Below, in pieces: positions 1 through 8,203 of a DNA stretch of 64,000 nt. Location: contig JAFGSR010000168.1 of the NCBI GenBank assembly GCA_016934515.1, forward strand, positions 34,521-98,520, written 5' to 3'. The stretch comes from Sedimentisphaerales bacterium. GTDB lineage: Bacteria; Planctomycetota; Phycisphaerae; Sedimentisphaerales; SM23-30. The notes beneath the pieces are model-generated. The model was given only the letters and a program-made list of their open reading frames with translations, was not told the DNA's origin and searched no databases. A program made the position numbers and the translations under genes. Numbering within the stretch: position 1 is the first letter of the stretch; each line of letters opens with the position of its first letter.

Positions 1-372
1 TTCGGCTTTGCACAATCGGCACGACCTATGGCGTATGCGAATTTCTCGCCGTTCTCTCTGGATACCTGGGTGGGCACGGTGGCGGGTATGAATGGCCGGT
101 CGCTGAGCTACGATACCCGGTTGATGTTGCGTGGCGAAGATATTGACCTGACTTTACAGGCGTTGTTGCATCACCGCTTTGTGCTGGCGGAGTGTCGCTA
201 CTATTTTGCCCATGCGATGTTTAAGCTGAAGGGGGGCAACGCCGTCAATCGGAGTTCGGAGCGTCACCGGGCGGAAACGGAGTATATGCTGAAAAAGTGG
301 CGGGGGCATCTGGTTTCCAGAGAAACCAAGGGCGGAGCTGATCGGCTGGTGGTCCGGGTAAAACGAAAATAA
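1..372 (+). CDS. C-terminal part of a TET-associated glycosyltransferase-like (TAGT) phage protein, truncated by window start
   Basis: Frame is open from base 1 (FGFAQSARPMAYANF...); C-terminal pattern GEDIDLTLQALLHHRF...KGGN..R..E.EYMLKKW resembles the TAGT C-terminus. Confidence 0.45.
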   Translation, partial: FGFAQSARPMAYANFSPFSLDTWVGTVAGMNGRSLSYDTRLMLRGEDIDLTLQALLHHRFVLAECRYYFAHAMFKLKGGNAVNRSSERHRAETEYMLKKWRGHLVSRETKGGADRLVVRVKRK

Positions 373-397
373 ATCTTTAATAAATATTTTTTCCAGC

Positions 398-425
398 TTG
401 ACGCAAGGTAATCGTGTGCTAAGTT
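398..425 (+). promoter_or_regulatory. Phage promoter P1 (TTGACG-N16-TAAGTT, extended -10 TGC)
   Basis: 20 of 21 bases of [A/T]-CGTGTGCTAAGTTTAAGTA are repeated at P2 (1152-1179) with the same spacing; upstream of the CDS at 487. Confidence 0.6.
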
Positions 426-486
426 TAAGTAAAGCAAGGTACTTTATTACTTATTTAGTCACGTTTATTTTAAGAAAGGTGTAGCC

Positions 487-1083
487 ATGGGTTATCAGAT
501 TAGAACAATGAACAATTACGATTTTTTCGAGGTGGCGTCTGCGATGCAAAAGGCCATTCGCCGGGGCGATGGGCGTTTGGCTTCATATTGGGCATTGGAA
601 TTGTACGACAGCAAGTTTGAGGCTTATGTTTGGCGGCGGCTCCATATTATATCGGCTGAGGACGTTTGGGGCTGCATCACGTTTGAGATTGAGGCTTTGT
701 ATAACGCCTGGAAGCTGCTGAGGCAACAGGACAAGAAAGCCAAGCCCTTTTGTGGGGCGGGCAGGTTGTTTGCGGTCAAGGCGGCAATGTTGCTGGCCAT
801 GGCCAAAAAAAGCCGGGACGCTGACAATATGATAAATCTGGTTTTCAATCCCAAAAAAATCAGTGACGCAGACCTTGAGCGAGATTTGGCAATATCTCGC
901 CAGAATCGTGAGGATATTCCGGATTATGCTTTTGATTGTCATACGAGAATCGGAAAACAAGCCGGAAAAACAAAAGATGAGTTTATGGTTGAGGAGCATG
1001 ACGCTTTATATCCCCGCGAAAAAGGTTTGTTCGATCAAGACGTTGAAGATTTAAGGAAAAAAAATCAAAGAAAAAAAGGTTGA
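487..1083 (+). CDS. Hypothetical phage protein
   Basis: 198-aa ORF downstream of P1, upstream AAGAAAGGTG. Confidence 0.6.
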   Translation: MGYQIRTMNNYDFFEVASAMQKAIRRGDGRLASYWALELYDSKFEAYVWRRLHIISAEDVWGCITFEIEALYNAWKLLRQQDKKAKPFCGAGRLFAVKAAMLLAMAKKSRDADNMINLVFNPKKISDADLERDLAISRQNREDIPDYAFDCHTRIGKQAGKTKDEFMVEEHDALYPREKGLFDQDVEDLRKKNQRKKG

Positions 1084-1151
1084 TTTAGTAAGAAAAAAAG
1101 TGAATCAGTAGCCGAAAGGTATAAAAAATCCAGTATTTTAGAAATTTATTT

Positions 1152-1179
1152 TTGACACAAAGCTAACGTGTGCTAAGTT
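1152..1179 (+). promoter_or_regulatory. Phage promoter P2 (TTGACA-N16-TAAGTT)
   Basis: Consensus -35 and same CGTGTGCTAAGTTTAAGTA block as P1. Confidence 0.65.
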
Positions 1180-1281
1180 TAAGTAGCATGAAAAACAAAA
1201 AACAAAAAACTATAGCCAAAAAAACCGAACTTATGGGAAAGTTTCGGAAAATTTTAACCTTTTATATGTGGAGATTTTAAG

Positions 1282-2217
1282 ATGACAACTGAAACTGAAA
1301 ACAAAAAACGGAGTCACGCGGAACTAATGGAGCTGATGGGCAAAACGCTGTCTGAGTATATCGAAGCACCTGTCAGCGAGGAGGCGGTACGCAGGATTAT
1401 CGACGAAAAACTGGCCGAGCTGCCGGTGCAGAAGCTCGAAGTCACTTTGCCTGACGGTGTAACCACCGAAGTCGAGTCGCCGCACAAGCAACTGACCGAT
1501 GTGATCGAGCTGGTCAAGCAAGGGCACAATAATATTCTGCTGGTTGGACCGGCAGGGACCGGCAAGACTACGATTGCCAGCGACTTGGCAAAAGCCTTGA
1601 ATCTGGAGTTTGGATTTTTGAGCCTGTCGGCTGGAGTTACTGAGGCACACCTGTTTGGCCGCATCTTGCCGCAAGCCGATGGAGCTTGGGCTTATCAATC
1701 GACCCGATTTGTAGATGTTTACGAAAATGGCGGCGTGTTCCTGCTGGATGAGGTTGACGCTGCTGACCCGAACTTGATGGTTTCGATTAACGCGGCAATC
1801 GCTAACGGCCACTTGAGCAACGTGGTCAACGGTAAAATTCACCAGCGGCATCCAAATTGCATTTTGATTGCCGCGGCAAACACTTACGGTCTGGGTGCAG
1901 ACGCTCAGTATGTGGGCCGCAATCCGCTCGATGCTTCGACGCTTGATCGGTTTGTGCTGTCAACTACGTTTGTCGATTATGACACCGACCTTGAGAAGCG
2001 GTTGGCTCAGGGCGTTGAAGGGGCGGAGAGTCTGCTGGATTGGGTCTGGGCGATTCGTTCGAAAATTTCAGAGTACCGGCTTCGCCGGATTGCATCGACG
2101 CGAGTGGTGGTTAATGGCCTGTTGGCTCTGCGAGCGGAGCGTAGTTTGAATTACATCAAGACTATGTTTTTGCAATCGTGGTCAAAAGACGAGGTTGCCA
2201 AGGTCGAGAGTCTGTAA
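1282..2217 (+). CDS. MoxR/dynein-type AAA ATPase
   Basis: Walker A GPAGTGKTT, Walker B VFLLDEVDAA, sensor IAAANTYG. Confidence 0.9.
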   Translation: MTTETENKKRSHAELMELMGKTLSEYIEAPVSEEAVRRIIDEKLAELPVQKLEVTLPDGVTTEVESPHKQLTDVIELVKQGHNNILLVGPAGTGKTTIASDLAKALNLEFGFLSLSAGVTEAHLFGRILPQADGAWAYQSTRFVDVYENGGVFLLDEVDAADPNLMVSINAAIANGHLSNVVNGKIHQRHPNCILIAAANTYGLGADAQYVGRNPLDASTLDRFVLSTTFVDYDTDLEKRLAQGVEGAESLLDWVWAIRSKISEYRLRRIASTRVVVNGLLALRAERSLNYIKTMFLQSWSKDEVAKVESL

Positions 2218-2241
2218 ACCCGAAACCAATAACACTCGAAA

Positions 2242-3378
2242 GTGTGGAGCTATAAAATGAAGTCAACGAAAATACCCGCAAGATTTAATGGTCGATGCCG
2301 AAGTTGCCAAAATCCTATCGCCAAAGGCGACCCGGTGTGGTGGAAAAAAGAGTACGGTGTGAAATGCGATGCTTGTGGCCCGCACACTGAAGACGATGCG
2401 GCGTTGCCTCGCAAAAACAAAGGCAAGGCTCCTCGTACCCGCAAGTCGAGCACGAATCCGAGTGCGAGCAGACGCAGACGGCGGAGCAGTTCTCCGGCTC
2501 CTAGTCCTGCTGCTACAATGACTGAATTATCGGCAGACCGGGGCGAGTACATGGTGGAGTTTGGCAGTATGGTCGAGACGGTTACTAATGCCTTGCAGCA
2601 GGAGCACGCAACCGGTGATAAGATGGCGTTAGCAAGTGCTATGAATAGTTTTACTAGGCCCGGTGGTGATTCGTGGGGCAATTGGTTTACAACTGACAAG
2701 TTTAGGCGGGAGCTTTCGGACCCGTCTTCTCATTACGTCGATGAAGTGGAGCGGATGCGTGAGGAGTTGGAAAACTCTTGCCCAGAGATTCAGTTAGGCC
2801 AGCGGATTAAACGTCGGGTTCGCCGGGGCCAAGAGTTTGGCGATCAGATCGACCCGGACCGGTTTCTTGCCAAGGTGCCGAATATCTGGGAGCGAACAGT
2901 TAGAGAGTTGCAGCCAGATCGTCAAGTTACTATTGGAGTCAACCTGACGGTGAATGGTAGTGAGCGAGCGGCGGCTACGCTGTATCGTGGTGCTGCTGTT
3001 CTGGCGATGGCTGATTATCTGTCGGCTCAAAATATTAACGTCAAGGTTGTGATGTATTTGCCGGTTACTAATCCCACCAACGAAGTTAAGTTGGTTCTGG
3101 GCAAGTACGTTGTAAAGGATTTTTGTTCTCCGATTGATAAAAATACGCTGGCTTTCATGCTGTGCGAAATCGCTTTTATTCGGCTGTGTTTGATCGGTCA
3201 GGAAGCCGGATTGCCGGGCAGGGTTTATCACGGTCTGGGCTATGCTGCGGAGTTGCCGTATTGCGAAGCAAAAAACTGCGATATAGTTGCCGGGCGGGAA
3301 GTGAACTCAAAAGAAGCTGCAATCGAGTGGCTGAGCGAAAACATTCAAAAGCACAGTGCCGACAAGGGTGCTGCATAA
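2242..3378 (+). CDS. Phage protein with N-terminal zinc ribbon and VWA-like C-terminal region
   Basis: CRSCQNPIAKGDPVWWKKEYGVKCDACG at N-terminus; follows the AAA ATPase gene by 24 nt. Confidence 0.55.
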   Translation: MWSYKMKSTKIPARFNGRCRSCQNPIAKGDPVWWKKEYGVKCDACGPHTEDDAALPRKNKGKAPRTRKSSTNPSASRRRRRSSSPAPSPAATMTELSADRGEYMVEFGSMVETVTNALQQEHATGDKMALASAMNSFTRPGGDSWGNWFTTDKFRRELSDPSSHYVDEVERMREELENSCPEIQLGQRIKRRVRRGQEFGDQIDPDRFLAKVPNIWERTVRELQPDRQVTIGVNLTVNGSERAAATLYRGAAVLAMADYLSAQNINVKVVMYLPVTNPTNEVKLVLGKYVVKDFCSPIDKNTLAFMLCEIAFIRLCLIGQEAGLPGRVYHGLGYAAELPYCEAKNCDIVAGREVNSKEAAIEWLSENIQKHSADKGAA

Positions 3379-3631
3379 ATAAAAAAATATCGTAGCGGCT
3401 CCCACCGCTATTGTTGTCCTTGCCCCTGCCGGTGGACTCCACACCGCCGGTCAGGGGTGAGGCGTTTACCGTCCTTGTAACCATGGTAAGATAGGCAAAA
3501 CAAAGTGTTGATAGCTCTAAAACGTTTCAGAATGTTGCGAGAGGCAGAGGGCTTGTTTGAATGATTCCTGACATAGATTGAAGGCAATTGCGGCAACTGA
3601 GGCTTGTCTGAGCAGAAAACGGAGTATTTTA

Positions 3632-4129
3632 ATGGCGGCTGACAACGAAATACGTGATCGCGTGGTGCTTTTGATAACGCAGGGAGTATCTTTTGCCCAG
3701 ATACTCGATTACTGTGGGAAGCAGGGGGTGGAGCCTGACGCGGTTGATGGTCTTATCGCTGAGGCCCGTAAACGTATTACGATTGCGGCTGAATATAACC
3801 GGGACGAGCAGGTCGGGTTGGCTGTCCAGCGGCTTACGGAGCTTTATCGCAACGCTCTCGCCGGGCAGGACTTTCGCACGGCGTTGCAGGCTCAGCGGGA
3901 GCTTAATCGGCTGATGGGATTATACGAAAACAAAAACGCTAGCAGTGGTCCGGACTTGTCTGAAGACTTGGCGGGGCTGCGTGAACAGTTGGACACCATT
4001 GCGGGATATGTTTTACCGCTTGGATTAACATCGGATAATTATCCGCTTGAGGAGCATGTACGTCTTGCCATCAAAGCAATCATCGACAACAAAAGAACGC
4101 TATCAGCGGCGGCTGGAAACGGCGAATGA
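3632..4129 (+). CDS. Phage protein, terminase small subunit-like
   Basis: ORF 3578-4129 with likely start ATG 3632 (MAADNEIRDR); directly upstream of and overlapping terminase large subunit. Confidence 0.5.
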   Translation: MAADNEIRDRVVLLITQGVSFAQILDYCGKQGVEPDAVDGLIAEARKRITIAAEYNRDEQVGLAVQRLTELYRNALAGQDFRTALQAQRELNRLMGLYENKNASSGPDLSEDLAGLREQLDTIAGYVLPLGLTSDNYPLEEHVRLAIKAIIDNKRTLSAAAGNGE

Positions 4130-6158
4130 GTTTAGTCTGAATCGTACTAGGGTGGGGCAGGATATTGCCCCATTGCCACCGGTAAAAAATCCGGCCCGGC
4201 GTGCCAGGGCTAACCACGATTTTCGTTTTTTCTGTGAAACGTATTTTCCAAACCAGTACACGCTGGCATGGAGCGACGATCACTTAAAGGTTATCAGCAA
4301 AATTGAATCGGTGGTTATCGACGGGGAGCGGTATGCGATAGCGATGCCTCGTGGTTCGGGGAAAACGACCTTGTGCGCAACGGCAGTGTTGTGGGCGGTT
4401 CTGAGTGGTCGGCATTTGTTTGTTTTTCTGATTGCTCAGACCAACGATCACGCCGTGACCATGATGGCGAATATCCAAACGCAGTTGATTACTAACAAGC
4501 TACTGCTGGAAGACTACCCGGACGCTGTGTATCCGTTTCATGCTTTGCGGGGCGAATCCAGACGATGTGCCGGGCAGAGCTATTACGGTGAACGTACTTT
4601 TATTTCGTGGGGTTCGGATGTGATTGTGTTTGCCGACATACCGGATTCGCCGTGTAGCGGTGCGGTGATCTGTGTGTCTGGAATTACGGGGGCTATCCGG
4701 GGCAAACACCACACCACACCGGGCGGAGCGATTATTCGTCCGACGCTCGCCGTGGTTGACGATCCGCAAACCGATCAGTCAGCCAGATCACCTATGCAGA
4801 TCGACCATCGTATGTCGATTGTTAAGGGGGCGATTCGAGGTTTGGCAGGGCCGGGTAAGCAGACGGCAATCATAATTCCGTGCACGGTGATCCAGCCCAA
4901 CGACATGGCAGACCAGTTGCTTAACCGCAAGGACAATCCTGTTTTTCAGGGTGAGCGTACTAAGATGCTGTATGAATTCCCGGCGAACATGGAGCTGTGG
5001 GATAAGTACGCCGAGGTCAGAGCGGAGTCGTATCAGCAGGAGCGGGGCGGGCGGGATGCTACGGAATTTTATGCAGCGAACCGTGAGGCGATGGATGTTG
5101 GTGCGAGAGTCGCTTGGCCTGCACGTTATGTTAAGGGCGAGCTGTCGGCTGTGCAAAACGCCATGAACATTTTTTATGATGATGAGCCGGCGTTTTGGGC
5201 AGAGTATCAAAATGAGCCGATGGTCGATGACGATGACACGGCAGACAAGCTGACCGCCGATCAGGTGTCGAGCCAACTTAATAATCGGCAACGGGGTGAA
5301 GTGCCGTTTCGAGCACATTACCTTACGGCTTTTATCGACGTTCACGACAAGTTGCTTTATTATGTCGTTTGTGCCTGGATGGATGACTTCACCGGATGGG
5401 TAATTGATTATGGTACGTATCCAGATCAAGGCAGACGGCATTTTTTCACGGTGCGTAATCCACCGGTTCCAATGGCGGAGCTGCACAAGGGCTTGAGTCG
5501 TGAAGGTGTCATTCAGGCGGGGTTGGACGTTTTGGCGGGCAAGCTGTTGAGTAAAGACTTTGTAAAGGCGGGCGAGGGTGGCAAGGTCCGTCTGGACAGG
5601 TTGCTAGTTGATGCCGGATACAAGCCGGTGATTATCGAAAACATTAAGCGGAAAATGGGCGGGGTGATGATGGCGAGCAAGGGTGTGGGTATTCGTGCCG
5701 GTCAAAAACCGATGAGCAGTTATCGACGCAAGCCGGGTGAGCGGTATGGGGATCACTGGATGATGCCGAGCATTCGTCGCACGATGGGTGAGTATCCGTA
5801 TGTTGCTATTGATACGAATTATTGGAAAACTTTTTCGCATGAGCGGTTAATGATGTCCGAGGCGGAGCAGGGCAATATGACTTTGTTTGGCAAAAATAAA
5901 GATCAGCATCGGATGTTTGCGGACCATATTGCTGCCTCTGAAACATGGACAAAAACCGAAGGTCATGGCCGGGTGGTTCACCAGTGGGAAACTTTGCCGG
6001 GTTCTCCTGATAATCACTGGTTTGACTGTCTGGTGGGCAACTGTGCAGCGGCGAGTATGTGTGGCTGTCAGATTGTCGAGCAGCAGGGGCAGAGAAGACG
6101 TAAAAAGACGGTTAAGTTATCAGAATTGCAGAAGCAGGGAGGCCGAGCACATGGGTAA
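4047..6158 (+). CDS. Phage terminase large subunit
   Basis: Walker A-like MPRGSGKTTLCAT, Walker B-like LAVVDDPQ, acidic nuclease-type residues (AFIDVHD, LLVDAGY). Confidence 0.88.
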   Translation: MRSMYVLPSKQSSTTKERYQRRLETANEFSLNRTRVGQDIAPLPPVKNPARRARANHDFRFFCETYFPNQYTLAWSDDHLKVISKIESVVIDGERYAIAMPRGSGKTTLCATAVLWAVLSGRHLFVFLIAQTNDHAVTMMANIQTQLITNKLLLEDYPDAVYPFHALRGESRRCAGQSYYGERTFISWGSDVIVFADIPDSPCSGAVICVSGITGAIRGKHHTTPGGAIIRPTLAVVDDPQTDQSARSPMQIDHRMSIVKGAIRGLAGPGKQTAIIIPCTVIQPNDMADQLLNRKDNPVFQGERTKMLYEFPANMELWDKYAEVRAESYQQERGGRDATEFYAANREAMDVGARVAWPARYVKGELSAVQNAMNIFYDDEPAFWAEYQNEPMVDDDDTADKLTADQVSSQLNNRQRGEVPFRAHYLTAFIDVHDKLLYYVVCAWMDDFTGWVIDYGTYPDQGRRHFFTVRNPPVPMAELHKGLSREGVIQAGLDVLAGKLLSKDFVKAGEGGKVRLDRLLVDAGYKPVIIENIKRKMGGVMMASKGVGIRAGQKPMSSYRRKPGERYGDHWMMPSIRRTMGEYPYVAIDTNYWKTFSHERLMMSEAEQGNMTLFGKNKDQHRMFADHIAASETWTKTEGHGRVVHQWETLPGSPDNHWFDCLVGNCAAASMCGCQIVEQQGQRRRKKTVKLSELQKQGGRAHG

Positions 6159-6342
6159 CAAAAAGATCAGGTTGAGTGAGAAGCAATGTCAGGACACCGA
6201 GAAGGGGTTGGTGTGTCGAGGGTGCGGGTGCAGACAGTTCACGGTGGTTTATACCCGCGAGAGTTGGGGCAACACGGTTATTCGGCGGCGGGAGTGTCGG
6301 AACTGTGGTAAGCGGATTCTGACGAAAGAAAAAACCGTCTAA
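6151..6342 (+). CDS. Small zinc-ribbon phage protein
   Basis: ATG 6151; CRGCGCRQFTVVYTRESWGNTVIRRRECRNCGKR four-cysteine ribbon; overlaps terminase end. Confidence 0.7.
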   Translation: MGNKKIRLSEKQCQDTEKGLVCRGCGCRQFTVVYTRESWGNTVIRRRECRNCGKRILTKEKTV

Positions 6343-6373
6343 CGGCTGCTTAAAGGGGGTGTTTTTGAAAAAA

Positions 6374-6389
6374 GTTACGTATATGTAAC
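6374..6389. promoter_or_regulatory. Inverted repeat GTTAC-GTATAT-GTAAC flanked by A-run and T-run
   Basis: Read directly; may be an operator or a bidirectional terminator. Confidence 0.4.
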
Positions 6390-6502
6390 GTTTTTGCCAT
6401 TTATTTTATTTTTTTCTTGCCATGCAGAATATTTTTTTTTGTTTCGTGTATTGTTTAACTGTTCAGATTTTTCTGACCAGTTTTTTTTTTTAGGAGTTCG
6501 TG

Positions 6503-6703
6503 ATGCCGCAAAGTGATGTTGAAACTGCCTTGGAAACTAACGCACAGGGACCGGCGAGGGTTTCCGGCGATCAGGGGAGTGTTTCTCAGCATAGTTTGTC
6601 TGAGCAGATTGCGGCGGATAAACATCTTGCCAGTAAAGCAGCGGCCCGTGCCGGGCGGATCGGGCTTCGTCTTCATCGCATGAAACCACCGGGGACCGTG
6701 TAA
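6503..6703 (+). CDS. Small phage protein between terminase and portal
   Basis: ATG 6503 after an AGGAG-type SD (TTTTAGGAGTTCGTG). Confidence 0.5.
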   Translation: MPQSDVETALETNAQGPARVSGDQGSVSQHSLSEQIAADKHLASKAAARAGRIGLRLHRMKPPGTV

Positions 6704-6706
6704 TTT

Positions 6707-8203
6707 ATGTCAAACGCTTTAGTACATACTGAGATTGCTGCTCCGCTTGACAGTACGCTGTCAAGTAAGGCGGTTTCTCGTCGTGCTCCCCGCCGTCGAA
6801 TTATTCGGGCGGGGTATGATGCTGCTCAAACGACTGACGATAACTCCCGTCACTGGGCTAACGCTGATTTACTGAGTGCGGATGCGGCTTTAGTGCCAGC
6901 GGTGCGGAGTATTCTCAGGAGCCGGGCAAGGTATGAGGTTGCCAATAACAGTTATGCCAGGGGGATTATTAATACGCTGTCTAATGACACAATCGGGACC
7001 GGGCCGAGATTGCAATTGCTTACACCTGCATCAAAGGCCGCTAATAATACCAACAAAAATATCGAAGCGGTCTTTGCGGCGTGGGCCAAAGAGATACGCT
7101 TGGCACAGAAGTTGCGAACTATGCGGGTGTCGAAGGCTGTGGACGGTGAAGCCTTTGGCATGTTGGTCAGTAATAAAAATCTAAAGTCGCCGGTCAAGTT
7201 GGATTTAGTTTTAGTTGAGGCTGACCGGGTAACAACGCCATGGAAAAAAGGGCTGGTGCAAACACAAAAGCCGGTGGTCGATGGTATTGAATATGATCGG
7301 TACGGCAACCCGAAAACGTATTATGTTTTGGATGTCCATCCCGGTAACGCCGGTGTGGGATTTCATAGCAGTGGCGGGGTGTTCAATAAATACACAGAAG
7401 TTCCGGCGAGTAGCATGATTCACTGGTTCAGAGTGGATCGACCGGGGCAACATCGTGGCGTGCCTGAGATTACTTCGGCCTTACCGTTGTTTGCTCAATT
7501 ACGGCGTTACACTTTGGCGGTTATAGCGGCGGCGGAGTCGGCGGCTGATTTTGCGATGGTGATTTACACTGACACTCCGGCAAACGCTGAGGCGGCTGAT
7601 GTGGATTCGATGGACACGGTTGAGCTGGAGCGGCGGATGGCAACGACCTTGCCGGAAGGCTGGAAGTTGGGGCAGACGAAAGCGGAGCAACCGGCAACGA
7701 CTTATCCAGAATTCAAAAAGGAGTTGTTGAATGAGATAGCCCGCTGTTTAGGGATGCCTTACAATATCGCTGCTTGCAATTCGGCGGGGTACAACTATTC
7801 GTCTGGGCGGCTGGATCACCAGACGTATTTCAAGGCAACCGGTGTCGAGCGGAATGACTGTGAGCTGGTGGTGGTGGATCGAGTGCTTGATGCATGGCTT
7901 GATGAGGCAGTGTTGGTTTCTGATTTATTGCCGCTGTCGTGGCGAACTAATCGGGCGATTTTGCACACGTGGTTTTGGGATGGGTATGAGCATATTGATC
8001 CTGCTAAGGAAGCAGTGGCACAAAAGACTCGTTTACTGAATAACACCACTACGCTTTCGAGAGAGTTTGCTGTGCAGGGTTTGGATTGGGAAGTTGAGTT
8101 GGAGCAGAGAGCCAGAGAAGTGAAGATGTTGAAAACTTTGGGCATTACGCCGGAGCCGACAAAGCCTGAGCCAGAGAAAAAAACAGCGGGAGTCACAAAA
8201 TGA
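6707..8203 (+). CDS. Phage portal protein (lambda family)
   Basis: NNSYARGIINTLSNDTIGTGPRLQL; gene order after terminase. Confidence 0.92.
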   Translation: MSNALVHTEIAAPLDSTLSSKAVSRRAPRRRIIRAGYDAAQTTDDNSRHWANADLLSADAALVPAVRSILRSRARYEVANNSYARGIINTLSNDTIGTGPRLQLLTPASKAANNTNKNIEAVFAAWAKEIRLAQKLRTMRVSKAVDGEAFGMLVSNKNLKSPVKLDLVLVEADRVTTPWKKGLVQTQKPVVDGIEYDRYGNPKTYYVLDVHPGNAGVGFHSSGGVFNKYTEVPASSMIHWFRVDRPGQHRGVPEITSALPLFAQLRRYTLAVIAAAESAADFAMVIYTDTPANAEAADVDSMDTVELERRMATTLPEGWKLGQTKAEQPATTYPEFKKELLNEIARCLGMPYNIAACNSAGYNYSSGRLDHQTYFKATGVERNDCELVVVDRVLDAWLDEAVLVSDLLPLSWRTNRAILHTWFWDGYEHIDPAKEAVAQKTRLLNNTTTLSREFAVQGLDWEVELEQRAREVKMLKTLGITPEPTKPEPEKKTAGVTK

